DNA of 64,000 bases from Leucosporidium creatinivorum (Eukaryota; Basidiomycota; Microbotryomycetes; Leucosporidiales; Leucosporidiaceae), in the NCBI GenBank assembly GCA_001600635.1, contig BCKL01000019.1, forward strand, positions 551,232 to 615,231, in the 5' to 3' direction. A program made the position numbers and the translations under genes. Positions within the stretch are counted from its first letter, which is position 1. The number at the start of each line of letters is the position of its first letter. Shown piece after piece: positions 1-10,222 of the stretch. The notes beneath the pieces are model-generated. The model ran no database searches and was not told where the DNA came from. It saw nothing but the letters and a program-made list of their open reading frames with translations.

Positions 1-180
1 AAGCTCTATCCTGAGCTTCACAGTGGGCTTGAGGGTCTGATGCTTCGGCTACAGCATCACCATGGCCACTGGTATCTGTGGTGGCTGTACCAAGGGCCCC
101 AGACTCCACCAGCGCCGTTCAGATCATCAATTCTTCCCGCTCGGTCGTCTCAGAGGCTAAACCCTTCCCTGCCCCCTAAC

Positions 181-1278
181 AGATCCGCGACTGGTCCACT
201 CGTGATTATACCTTCTTTCTCAACACGCTCGGCGTCGGACTCTGCTTCTTCTCCCTCATCGCCGGCGCTCTCCAGCGCTTCTTCCACAACTACAAGTGGG
301 TCCAGCTCGCCGGAATCTGCATGAGGGCCATCGGGATGGGTCTCGTCTTCTTCGCCACGGGCGATAAGGCTACAGACGTCAATCTCGTGATGGCGCAGGT
401 CATGATCTCGCTTGGAGTGAGTTGCCCGAGCCGTCTTTTGCCTTCGCCGAGCGAGTTGAGCTGACTCGGAATGGCTGCACAGGGATCCTTCTCGGTCATT
501 GGATCGCAAGTCGCTTCCCAGGCCTCTGTACCCCACGCCGACATGGCCACCGCCATCTCCCTCCTGTCCCTCTGGACCGGAGTTGGAGGATCCATCGGCT
601 CGGCCATCTCGGCCGCCGTGTGAGCTAACCTCGGCTCGACCCCCTCACTGAACGAGCGCTGACCTTCACCGCTTCGCCAGCTGGACCAACAAGATGCCCG
701 GAAACCTCGAGAACAGGCTCCAGGACCTACTCCCCGCCGGGAACATCACCGCCATTTACGGCTCGCTCACCGACGCTCGCTTTTCGAGCCCCGAGGTTCG
801 CGCTGCGGTCATTGAGGGTGAGTGGCCGCCTACTAATCTTGCTGCTGAGCCCAAGCTGACAGCGTTCGTGTCTTCTGCTCCCTCCACGTCCTCTCCAACT
901 CCATTAATCCATCGCCGAACTCATCCTCCTTCTACCTCGTCGCTTCTGCCGCCTTCTTTGCCCCCCCCCCCCCCCCCCACCAACAGCCTACGATGACACC
1001 TCCAAGATGTACCTCTACCTCCCCGCGCTTATCCTCGCGATCCTCCCCCTCATCCCCGGAGCTTTCACCGTGAGTCCCGCCTTCTGCTCTCCTTTCCTTC
1101 TGCGCTCTCTCGCTGACCTCCACGCCTCACCCCACAGTCCAACTTCTACCTCGGCACCCAGCAGAACGCTATTGAGGACAAGGAGACTCACCTCACTGAG
1201 GAGGTGGACGATGCTGAGCTTGCGAGGCGTGCGGAGGAGGCGAAGAGGCTCGCGGCCGAGAAGGTCGGTCGTGCTTAG
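181..1278 (+). CDS. Siderophore-iron MFS transporter, C-terminal half (5' end outside or lost)
   Basis: Five exons (181-416, 483-619, 681-817, 987-1069, 1138-1278) join in phase to give the last membrane segments of a major-facilitator protein of the fungal siderophore-iron transporter (Sit1/ARN) family, which imports ferric-siderophore complexes by proton symport. Seen: an RDW-x-TRDY start, hydrophobic segments, the family-typical stretch GSIGSAISAAVWTNKMPGNL, a loop, a last TM segment (MYLYLPALILAILPL) and a charged Glu/Arg/Lys-rich cytosolic tail ending at TAG 1276-1278. About 600 residues is usual for the family, so more than half is missing. The exon before 181 is not visible in bases 1-180, so either the gene continues left of the window through a large intron or it is truncated. 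Family assignment is confident; whether it works is unknown. Confidence 0.75.
961..978. repeat. Poly-C tract of 18 in an intron
   Basis: Eighteen consecutive C just upstream of the 3' splice site (AG at 985-986) of the transporter intron 818-986. It may serve as an extreme polypyrimidine tract. It parallels the much longer tract at 11399-11451. Confidence 0.9.
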
Positions 1279-2591
1279 TAGAGGGGCGTAGTGGGGTAGT
1301 AGAGGCTTGGGTTAGATAAGGTATAGTTTCGGGTCACGGATTGCAGGTTAGCAGGAGAGGAAACTGCCTCTCATTCGCTTTGTCGACGTTCGCCGAGAGC
1401 AGAGGCCGAGCGAGCCCGGTGCAGGCGGGGGAGCTGCGAGGAGCAGGCAGACCTCGAGCGACGCTCTACTAGTGAATCTCATCACTGTCCGACTTCTGGC
1501 GAAATGCGTGAGAGTCGTGAAGGCTCAAGCCAGCCTGCTCGGCGCACCCTCCTTCCAACTCGCTTCGACAGCTTTTTCGGACGATCTGCAAGCACCACGA
1601 TGAGCTAGCGTACGAGTCAAGCCTTCTGCACCGGTCTTGGATCTACTCGCCCACAGCTCGACCCAGCGCTTGAGCCCTTTCTCCCTCGCCGCTCCGTTCT
1701 GCCTCGCATTTGCAGGCCTCGCACGTCACTATGGACTCGCCGAACGAGCAGGAAGTCTCTAGACACTACTCTGCTGCCATCATGAGCCCCGAGAGGCCGA
1801 CTTTGAGCAAGGAAAGGAGCGGCCGCTCAGGACCCCAGGCGGAGAACACTCTCTTGCAGTCGTTCGGAAGTGCTACAGGACGCTTGGTGAGCTGAGGAGC
1901 TCCAGTCATGCCCGCTTAGCCTCACTCACGCCCCGAACAGCTTACAGCTGCCAAGATTCGCTCTTGTTGATGGACAGGCCGACTCGCTGGCGGCTTAGCT
2001 CGTCCACGGGCGAGCAGAAGCAGCCCGGAGGACCTTTTGGCGGCTTCAGACGTTCTTTAGACCCCACGCACAGCTGTTCCGGCTCTTCCGAGACTCGTAC
2101 GGCGGAAGCTCGGCGCTCAGACAAACCAGCTGCGCCGGCCGCGTCTCAAGACCTGCAACACACTCTTTAGACACTCGGACCCGGACTTCGGTGAGTGTAC
2201 TATCCTACAGGCAGTCTTCAAGCGTCGACTGACCCTCGCGGCGGCTTGGACACGCTCGGCTTTCGTTCAGGCTCGTTCAGGCTCGCGTCCCTGCCCTTCA
2301 CCATCGCTGTACACGTACTTTTCTCGACTGAGAGGAGTCTAGTAAACTTCAGTGCTGTGCTCGACTTCGTAGCAGCCTCTTGGACAAAGTGAGCCCGGCT
2401 CTGAACTTGCATGTCAAGGCTCGGCGCTGACCTTACCCTTGCTCTTTCCTGGGGCGGCGGCGTAGAGAATGTCATGGTAGCATTGCTTGATCCCAAAGCT
2501 TCAGCGTTTTCATCGCCGCCCTCGTGAGACTCTCCTCCCAGCTCCGACTCGGTGCCGAAAGCTGACCTCCTCCGTCTCGCCTCGCCAACAG
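1279..2591. other. Intergenic; no convincing gene
   Basis: No frame here gives a recognisable protein. An ATG at 1731 opens about 50 codons ending at a plausible donor (about 1887), but after the next acceptor the frame closes quickly. It may be a decayed 5' end of the transporter copy whose middle exons lie at 2592-2807; this is a guess. Confidence 0.4.
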
Positions 2592-2807
2592 TACGAGTTC
2601 TACTGGGCCGAGTTCCCCCTCATGTCCAAGCGCGTGATGAACCGCACCTTCCTTTGCTGCATTGCTATCGACTTCCTCTACTACCTCTCCGTAAGCTCAA
2701 CTCAGCTTTCTTTTTTTGAGGCTCGGCGAGGAGAGCAGCTGATTCTGAGTCGGTTTATCGTTGTAGGGTTACATTCAAAGTACCTACTACCCGCCTGCGC
2801 GTTCGTA
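2592..2807 (+). pseudogene. Fragment of a second siderophore-iron transporter
   Basis: Two exons with good splice sites (2592-2690 and 2767-2807) encode a piece of a Sit1/ARN-like transporter. It shows a W-x-x-F-P-L-M-x-x-R-V-x-N-R-T-F-L pattern entering a TM helix (IDFLYYLS), then GYIQSTYY. This is the segment that lies just before the RDW exon in the family, so it is the part missing from the copy at 181-1278. No matching upstream TM exons and no downstream exons follow. The 34 bases at 2893-2926 resemble bases 1-34, as though both copies once shared the following intron or exon. Best read as a truncated tandem duplicate. Confidence 0.6.
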
Positions 2808-2892
2808 GTACGTACAGTCCTCGCTACAGGTCATCGGGAGGTCTGGGCGAGGTCTGAGAGGCTAGGAAAGCTGCTCGGCGTCTCCGGCCTGG

Positions 2893-2926
2893 AAGCTCGA
2901 TCCTGAGCTTCACAGTGGGTTTGAGG
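2893..2926 (+). repeat. Direct repeat of window bases 1-34
   Basis: About 34 bp with only a few mismatches to bases 1-34. It sits about 85 bp after the transporter fragment exon at 2767-2807, and bases 1-34 sit before the 181-1278 exons. This suggests the two transporter pieces derive from a tandem duplication. Confidence 0.6.
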
Positions 2927-3190
2927 CCTGCTGCTTTGAATTCGGTGGGCGTACTGCTTCGAATACGGTGTCTTCACGGTTCTCGCTTTGTCGCGTAGAA
3001 GGTGGAATGCTCTGGAAGCCCTCTTCGCCGCCGACTTGCCGAGCACTCTGGACCACCAGGCCTTCTCGCTTGATTGGCTGGCTCACAGTGAGAGATTCAC
3101 ACCTTCCGCAAGATCCGTGTGGAAGCATTCCCTATCAGAGGGAGTGGGACACGTAGCAGGCCAATGAGCGTCGAGCGTGAACCTGCTTGG

Positions 3191-3230
3191 CGCCGAGCTG
3201 AGCGCCGAGCTGAGCGCCGGGCTGAGCGCC
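3191..3230 (+). repeat. Short 12-bp tandem repeat (3.3 units)
   Basis: Unit CGCCGAGCTGAG at 3191-3202 and 3203-3214, one with a single change at 3215-3226, then CGCC. It lies between the transporter fragment and the 3' end of the minus-strand gene ending at 3329. It is built from the GCCGAGC word that recurs across the window. Confidence 0.9.
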
Positions 3231-3328
3231 GTTCCCCTCTGCTCGCTGTCTTAACTCTCACTCCTTCAGGTGGCGGATCTATCAACAATAAGTTATCTAC
3301 ACTCTGCCAGCTACTCAAACTACTCGAT

Positions 3329-5549
3329 CTAATCTTCCCTAACCCCAACATCGACTTTCTCCCTCTCGATCCCCCCATCCCCTTGCTCCTCCTCCAATTT
3401 CTCCGCCAACCGTTGCTCATCCACTACCGTCTCGCCCATCAGAAGAGGGTCGGTTATACCGAAACCCTCTGGTGTTGGGGGTGCTGGGGCGGAGGGAGGG
3501 AGTCGAACAATCTCCCAGCCTTTTCCGGCGTTGGTCGGGGGAGAGGAGGATGGGGGTGGGAGGAAAGGAGAGGTGGGGAGGAGGGTCTGCCAGGCGTGGA
3601 AAAGGAGAGAGGTCCAGGTTATGTACCTGTTTTGAAGAGGGCATGTCAGGGAGGAGGGGGGGAGCCAGAGGAAGGAGAGGGCGAGCAAGAAGGTCAGCGC
3701 CATCGCCGAGCTCGCTCCTCGTCACGAAGCTACGCTGCTCCGAGGAGAGCGGAAGAGCAGACGAGAGAACTCACATTGGATCCCAGAAATGTACCGGATC
3801 TTTCATCATCTCCGTCCCTGCCGTTCTGCTCATCGTGTACAGATCCATAGTCTTGACCGGCGTCTCCCTCTCCTCCGCCCACCGCTGGATCACAGCATTC
3901 GTAGCTCGTATCATCAGATCATTCCTCATCACCCTTGAGGATTCGTAGAGAGGCGGAAGGCGAGAGGGTGCGGTTGCTGAAGTGAGAGCGAGGATGAGAG
4001 GAAGGGGAGGGGAGGAAGGAGGGAAGAGCACCGGCTCGAGAGCGGTGAGGAGGGCTGACATGCCGAGAGAGGTTTCGGCGGGCATGTGCGAACCGATGGA
4101 GAGGAAGATTGCTTCTGCCGGTTCGGCAAAGTCCTCGAAATGCCTCGGCCAGGCGGCCGTCTTCTCCCACGGCACTGAAGCGAGCAAGTCTCCCGCACTC
4201 CAGGCGAGAAGATGCTCCAGCTTCTTGGCGTCCCCCTCATGCGCGGTGTTCTTGGATCCCTGGTTCCCGAACCACCAATTGAAGGAAAGCAGCAGCTCAT
4301 CCGACCAGCAGAGGAGGGTTGTTGGGTGCGCGTCGTTCGTCCCTTGGTGGGCGAGGCAGTGGGTGGAAGGGTCGATACCGAGAGAAGAAGCGAGAGGGTG
4401 GAGAAGGGTGCGGAGGTTCGAGTCGCCCAGGAGGCGGAGCCAGCGTTTTGGTCGAGGAGGTTCGGCGTTGAAGGAGGGGAGGGAGGAGGCGTTGGCGTAG
4501 GCGGAGGGGGAGAGGAGTCGGCAGGGTGATGAGTCTTGGGAGGAGAGGAATGAGTAGGTATGCGAGTTGGGGAGCCAGGAGCCGGGGATGTAGGAGAGGG
4601 AGGGGCAGAGGGGAAGGTCGGGGGAGGGTGATGAGGGAGAGGTGTATCTGGGGAGAGTGAGGAGAGGTCGAAAGCCTGTTATTGCGCAGAGACGTGTGAT
4701 GAGGGCAACAGCTCGGTCAGCTTACTGTATAGAGACTCGAAAGCGAGTGACGAAAGCCAACGCCGAAACTCACGATTGCGATAACTCGGTCGCTCGCCCT
4801 TGGTATCCAACACCTCCACCTCAGTCCACTTGTACCCCCTCCCAATCATCTCCTCATAGTCGCACACCCTCTTCTCCTCACCACAGGGCATCCCCTCCGC
4901 TCCGCCTGGGAACCATCCCGAATCGAGCACCACCTCGATCTTAACCTCGGGGAAGAGCTGAGCGGTGATGGGTGCGAGGAGGGGGAAAGAGTAGATCCCA
5001 GGTGAGGGTTGAGCTGGGATAGAGGGGAGGAGAAGCCGCCGTTCGAGGGAGGAGAAGTGTAGGCGGGGGGTGAAGTATGCCGAGGAGAGGGTTGGGCAAT
5101 TGAGCGAAGCGAGCGAGGTGGATCGAGGGCGGATGGTGAGATCTGTAGTGGTGTATCGGGGCGTCAGCTTCCTAGACCGAAAGCTGTAGGCTACCGAACG
5201 AAGAGAACTGACGAGTAGCGCCGATCTCGGCGACCCAAAAGGAGGCTTGTGTTCTCCCTTGTAGCACCTCTTTCGTCTTGCACGCGTCTATAACCTCATG
5301 TAACAGTTCCTTCGGCCCCTCTTTGCTCTCCGCCGAGTCCCTGCTCAACAGCCACAGCACAAGGAGCACCGCTGGGAGCGCGCCGAGCCAGGTCTTTCTC
5401 CAGCGGGGGCGGCCGTCCTTTGTAGTGCGAGAAAGGATGGGAGAGGAAGGTACTGAGCTGAGCCAGGAGGGGAGAGGCGTGTAGCCTTGTTGCGAGTGAG
5501 ATGCGCTCGTGTTGTGAGCCAGACGCGTCAAGGCGGCCAGAGGGGGCAT
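3329..5549 (-). CDS. Type II membrane protein with SGNH/PC-esterase-like domain
   Basis: Starts at ATG 5549-5547. A Ser-rich cytosolic N-terminus is followed by one TM helix (WLGALPAVLLVLWLL, about residues 53-68), then a long extracytosolic domain. Exon joins checked by phase include ...ERPSYRN/R...FRPLL and DP-AT/G-YITW across the intron 3627-3774; the first donor near 5205 is less certain. The lumenal domain has LGDSNLR (a GDS nucleophile block) and near its end a D-P-V-H-F block (the usual place of the Asp/His pair). This is the layout of PC-esterase/SGNH acyl-transferases that modify cell-wall or capsule sugars. A second internal motif, SIGSHMP, fits the family. No exact subfamily is recognised, so substrate and direction (esterase or O-acetyltransferase) are open. 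Confidence 0.55.
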
Positions 5550-5746
5550 CCTCTGCTAGGAGAGCTGTAGCCTGGTAGAGCGAGGCTGAAACGGCCGAGT
5601 CCGAGAGTGAGATTCTGCAGTCTATTCAATGTTGAGACGAGCAAGAGTTGAGGGGGGAGACGAACCGGAGAGGCCGCCGCCAAACAGGCTTGGCTTCTGC
5701 CCTTTCGCTTGTGATTCTGTAGCTCTTCACCTCCGCCTCGCCAGGC

Positions 5747-8593
5747 ATGGCCCGTTCGCCCGTACTGAGGAGGTCCCAATCGGGCAGCCAACCCCGCAAC
5801 CGACCCGCTGTACTAAAGCACGACTCCAGCTCGGACAGCTCGGACAGCTCAGACTTGGAGATCCTGCAGCGTATGTCCCTTGATTCGCTATCTTACAGCA
5901 GCACAAGCTAACAGTCTGTATCTACAGCCAAACCCACTACAGAACAAGACTACATCATCGAACACCGCTGGACCGTGAGCTCGTCTGGCATGCTCCAAGC
6001 CGTTCGTTCGTTCGCTAAGCCCGCTCCACCGCTTTCCTACAGGAGAAGAACCAACTACAATACCACGTCCGTCGTGCAGCGCTACACGTCCAACTTTGGT
6101 CTGCTTTGCTCTCCCCGTGCGTTCGCTCTCGATTCCCCCACTTCCAATCGCTAACCCTCGCCGAAACCGAAACAGCAACGACGCGCCCCTCATCTCCTCC
6201 TACTGGGCCCACGTCCCATCGAATCAGCAGTACCAACGCTACGAGAGGCCCCGCCCAGGCAGGCCTCCCGGTCCCAAATGGTTGGAGAGGAAGAGGAGGG
6301 AGAGTGAGGCTAGTAACAGTTTGGTCGGGAGTTGGGTCGCCGTGGGGAGTCCGAGTGCTGGCGCCGCATCGGAGCTGATGAAGAGTGGGAAGAGGAAGGC
6401 TCCTACGCCGAGCCCCGAGCCCCAAGACGAGGAGGAGGAGGAGGATCAACTCGATTCGACTTCGGAGGAGGAGGCTCGACCTACTCCACCGGCGCCCAAG
6501 TCAGTCCCTCAGCCAACCCTCAAGAAAGCCCATCGCACGCCGGAGGAGAAGGCCGCTCGAGCAGCCAAGAAGGAACGCAAGCGTTTGCGGCGGGAGAAGA
6601 AGGCTGAGCGGGCTCGGCGGCGGGAGGCCGAGGAGCAGAAGGGGGAGCGTTCTGAGGTGAAGGTACAAGATGTTGCTGGTGGGGAGGGAAAGAAGAAGAG
6701 GAAGAGGGATAAGATCAAGAAGCAGCAGGAGAGGAGGAAGAGAAGGAAGCTCGGCCGTCAAGTGGAGCAAGGGGAGGAGCAGAAGCAGGAGGGTGTCGTT
6801 GCTCCCTCGCCCGTCGAATCGGCAGCCGACAAGCCTTCACTCGGTTCAGCATCGCCCTCGCATCCGGATCACCATCCTCTTCCCGTCGCCTCGAGCTCGA
6901 AGCCGTCCTCTACGGTGCAAAAGGGGAAGAGGGAGACTGAGGCGGTGGTGGAGAGGAAAGAGAAGGTTAGGAAGAGGAGGAAGGTGGAAGCTGGAGCTGA
7001 GGTCGCCCCGCCGACCGCTTCGACCGAGCATGAGCAAACCCTCGTTTCGGTCGACCAACCCTCTTCGACCCTTCCACCCTCCACCACCGCGTCCAAGCCC
7101 GTTCCTCCCGCCTCATCAATCTCATCAACCTCATCCTCCCTCGCCGTCCAACCTCTTCCCGCCACATCGACCTCCAAGCCCGCTCCCGCCCCCGCTCCCG
7201 CTCGCGCACAGGCTCTCTCCCCGCTCCCTACCACCTCTACCTCCCTCCCGAGCAAGACGGCCGCTTTGGCCCCTCCCTCCCCGCCCCTCGAAGCACCCGC
7301 CCTCTCCCACTCGCAGTCTCAGCGCCGAACCTCGACCATCCCCATCCCCATTCCCGAAACGACGCGCCACCTCCTCCTCCGTTCTGAGGGTCCATCCCAG
7401 GTGGAGGTCGAGCTCGAGGAACAGGAGAAGAAGAAGCGCCGAAGGAAGGCCGAGAGGAAGGAGAAGAAGAAGAGGAGAAGGAAGGAGGAGGAGAGGAGGG
7501 CCCAGCGGTCACCCAGTCCCGGTACGGTCGACTCGACCCTGCAGCAAGCGAAGGAGGAGGCCCTCCGAGCCCTCTATGCGTATGCGAGCTTGGAGGTCGG
7601 GGGACGAGTGTATGAGTATAGGCCTAGGTGGAGGGAGTTGGAGGAGAGGGGTGTAAGGGGGTGGGAGGTGAGTTTTTGCTTTCTCTTTCTTCTTCCTTTT
7701 GCTTCTTTTGAGAGGGCGCGGGCGAGGGAGGGAGGCCAAGGAGGGAGAGCTGATTTCATCGGTCTTTTTTGTCTCTTTGGGGACGGGCGGGGGGAGAGCA
7801 GGATCATGTGGAGGAGATCCTTTCGTTTCAGCCTGCTGGACCAGCGACGGGGGGGTCGGGGTCGGGGTCGGGGTCGGGAGCAGGAGCAGGAGGGTCGCCG
7901 AGCAAGCTTGCGGGGAGAGCGGCCGATGATGGAGCTGGAGCTGGAGCAGGGGAGGGGTGCATGTGTTTTGTAGTATGGTGAGTATGTTCCTGTCTCTCCT
8001 TTCTCTGCCTCTCGAGTCCTGGGCTGTTTTGTTTTGAGGAGAGAGCAAGGCGCTGACCCTCCTCCCTCTCTTCCCCTCGACGACCGACGACTTGTCAATG
8101 AAACAGGGCTCAAGACCTCTCCTACTCGTGGCTTCCTTTACATTTGGTCAGAAGGAGATGTCCAGGGAAGGTGAGTAGGCTTTCTAGTCGACACGAGACG
8201 AGATGAACGCTCGGCGCTGATCCCTTCTTTCTCCACTCACTCTCTCCTCTGCTCGCCCGCTCGACGGCCATAGTTGATCGACTTGTTCGAGGTGAGCTCT
8301 CCCCCCTTGCATGCATCGGTCTCGTCCTTTTATGCATCGCTGACCGTACCGGTACCGTCCTCCTTCGTCGCCTGCCTCTTCATTCCCTCTCCCTTACCTC
8401 TCTCCCGCTCTCTCTCCCTCTCTCGCCCGACAAACAGAAATCCATCGAGTGGCATCATCCAGCACCAGCACCAAAAAGCAGCACTCCTACTGCCTTCTCC
8501 TCCTTGCCGAAGAAGAGCCTCGTCAACGACAACGAGGGCAAGGAGAAGGTCGACCTGCGCCGAGCGGTTTCGGAGGGGAGTGAGGAGCTGTGA
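5747..8593 (+). CDS. HP1-like chromodomain / chromoshadow protein
   Basis: Eight exons (5747-5870, 5928-5974, 6043-6098, 6176-7667, 7802-7977, 8107-8170, 8274-8291, 8438-8593) keep phase and give about 710 residues. The N-terminus has a short Ser/Asp-rich stretch and a chromodomain-like segment (DYIIEHRW ... QYHVRR ... ISSYWAHV, about residues 48-85). Residues about 90-560 are a low-complexity Lys/Arg/Glu-rich linker, nucleolar-protein-like. The C-terminus matches a chromoshadow domain: W-E-D-H-V-E-E-I-L, a Gly/Ser/Ala insert, MCFVVW, then RRRCPGKLIDLFEKSIEWH, which aligns with the HP1 pattern CPQ-x-V-I-x-F-YE-x-x-L-x-W-H. HP1 proteins bind methylated H3K9 and dimerise through the shadow domain to build heterochromatin. 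The chromodomain is weak and lacks a clear aromatic cage; the shadow domain is the better evidence. Confidence 0.6.
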
Positions 8594-8914
8594 GGTCGGT
8601 TGCTGCTGCCCTTTGGAGGGCGTGCGAGGGGTCGAGAGGTAGTGCTTTTCATTTTGTTGTCGTACAATCTAATTCTGTCTCAGCCTATTCCCTCCCTTGC
8701 GGTGGTGAGAAAGAGCAGGGGAGCGAGCGCCGAGCAGCTGAGGAAGGGGGAGCTGAGCGGGGAGGAGCCTCCTGAAAGCGGTCGAAGGAGCAAGTAGAGC
8801 GGGGGGTCTGTAGCCTTGTACATACCATCGAGTCGAGCCGAGCCCCTTTAGCCCAACCCTCACCTCCGCGTCTTTCCTCCCTCTTGGTCTCGTCGTCTCT
8901 GGTCCTATCTCTCT

Positions 8915-8915
<1 letters not shown>
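8594..8915. other. Intergenic / 5' region without any ATG
   Basis: Separates the HP1-like gene from the F-box gene. I see no forward-strand ATG between 8594 and 8996, so the F-box gene has no obvious start here. No repeat or RNA gene seen. Confidence 0.5.

Positions 8916-8952
<37 letters not shown>
8916..8952 (+). repeat. (CAG)n microsatellite, about 12 units
   Basis: Uninterrupted CAG repeat directly before the F-box frame. In that frame it would encode poly-alanine (GCA). The bases before it (CTCTCTACAG) also make a good 3' splice site. Confidence 0.95.
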
Positions 8953-8953
<1 letters not shown>

Positions 8954-10222
8954 GTGGCTTCACCTGATCGTACTTTCTCTTCTATCTCGCTACAAGATGA
9001 TTTTAGCCCTCCTCCCACTCGTCAACAACAATCGAGGTTAACCTTAACCTCGCTCCCTTATGAACTGCTGTACCTCATCATCTCCTCCACTCTCCCACCT
9101 TCCCTCAGCATAGGAGGGACCACCAAGGACCATTCCCACCGCACTTGCACTCTCCTCCAACTCTCACTCGTTCATCGCTCCTTGACTCCTCCAGCTCAAG
9201 CACTCCTCTTCGCTTCCCTCTCCCTCTCCCGTCCAGCACAAGCATCCAAATGGCTAGCCTCTCCTCTGACCATGGAGAGCAGGTACGCCACCAAAGAGTT
9301 GGAAATCTCGGGAGTTAAAGATGGTCAAGGATTGGGAGGGGCTCAGGCTATCAGAGTCTTGGCCAAATGTAGGGGGGTAAAGTGGTTGAGGTTGATGGAT
9401 TTCAAGAGGTTGAGCTGTAGGCTTGTACAGCTGGACGCGCTGGCTGGTACGTTTTCCCCTCCCACTCCCGCTGTCGAGTCGCTGTCAATTCTCGCCGAGC
9501 CGTCGCCGAGCAGTAGCTCACCCACCCGCCGCTTTCCTTTCGAAGGCCTCAAAACGCTGCACCTCCTCACCCCCTTCCCCGACCCTCCCTCCCGCATCAT
9601 CTCCCTCCACCCCTCCTTCACTCTCACCTCTCTCCACCTGTTCAACCGCACCTTCTCTTCCTCCCTCCTCGTCCTCCTCCTCCGCTCCTCCTCCTCCTCC
9701 CTCCGCTCGCTACACATCTCCATGTCCCCTCAAACTACCGCCTACCCCGGTTTGATCGAGGGGTTCGAGGTCGTTGCACCGGGGTTGAGCGAGTTGAGGC
9801 TGTTGAATCGACCGAGTGAGGAGCTGGTCGAGCTGCTGCACCTCTGCACTCGCCTCAGAGTGCTCGTCTGCCACGCTTCCGTCAACCTACAAGCTATCCT
9901 CGACGCTCTACCCTGGCCCACCAACCCGGACGCCCAAGGGCTTGAAACGCTCGACCTAGCGGTAGATTACAACGCCCTCTCCCTCCTTCGTCTCCTTTCT
10001 CTCCGACTCTTCTCCCCCACCACCCGAGCACGTCTCCCAGCAGGCCCTCTCGCCAACCTCCAAACCCTCATCCTACGAGGCACCACATCAACCGAGTTGC
10101 AGACGATGGGCCAGGCGAGTTTTTTGAGGTCGTGCGAGAGGGAGGGCGTTAGGGTTGTTATGGATGAGGAGGGGGAGGAGATGGTGGCGGGGAGGAGGAG
10201 GGGGAGGGGTTTGTTTGATTGA
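8954..10222 (+). CDS. F-box / leucine-rich protein (start unresolved)
   Basis: One uninterrupted frame of about 420 codons ending at TGA 10220-10222. Near the N-terminus it has an F-box: LTSLPYELLYLIISSTL, a spacer, then LLQLSLVHRSLTPPAQALLF. Downstream are repeated Leu-rich segments (LKTLHLLTPF, LTSLHLFNRTF, LSELRLL, LETLDLAVDY, LQTLILRG), as in fungal F-box/LRR proteins. These act as substrate receptors of SCF ubiquitin ligases, the F-box contacting Skp1. The frame is open leftwards to a stop at 8849 but contains no ATG before the F-box; position 8954 is a GTG. The true start is probably in an upstream exon spliced at the acceptor at 8918, or is non-AUG, or is hidden by a sequence error. 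Confidence 0.65.
   Translation: MASPDRTFSSISLQDDFSPPPTRQQQSRLTLTSLPYELLYLIISSTLPPSLSIGGTTKDHSHRTCTLLQLSLVHRSLTPPAQALLFASLSLSRPAQASKWLASPLTMESRYATKELEISGVKDGQGLGGAQAIRVLAKCRGVKWLRLMDFKRLSCRLVQLDALAGTFSPPTPAVESLSILAEPSPSSSSPTRRFPFEGLKTLHLLTPFPDPPSRIISLHPSFTLTSLHLFNRTFSSSLLVLLLRSSSSSLRSLHISMSPQTTAYPGLIEGFEVVAPGLSELRLLNRPSEELVELLHLCTRLRVLVCHASVNLQAILDALPWPTNPDAQGLETLDLAVDYNALSLLRLLSLRLFSPTTRARLPAGPLANLQTLILRGTTSTELQTMGQASFLRSCEREGVRVVMDEEGEEMVAGRRRGRGLFD

Noticed and set aside
6670-7656. 328-codon frame overlapping the HP1-like gene
   Set aside because: Low-complexity Arg/Pro shadow of the Lys/Glu-rich exon. The chosen frame is supported by conserved ends and splice phases.
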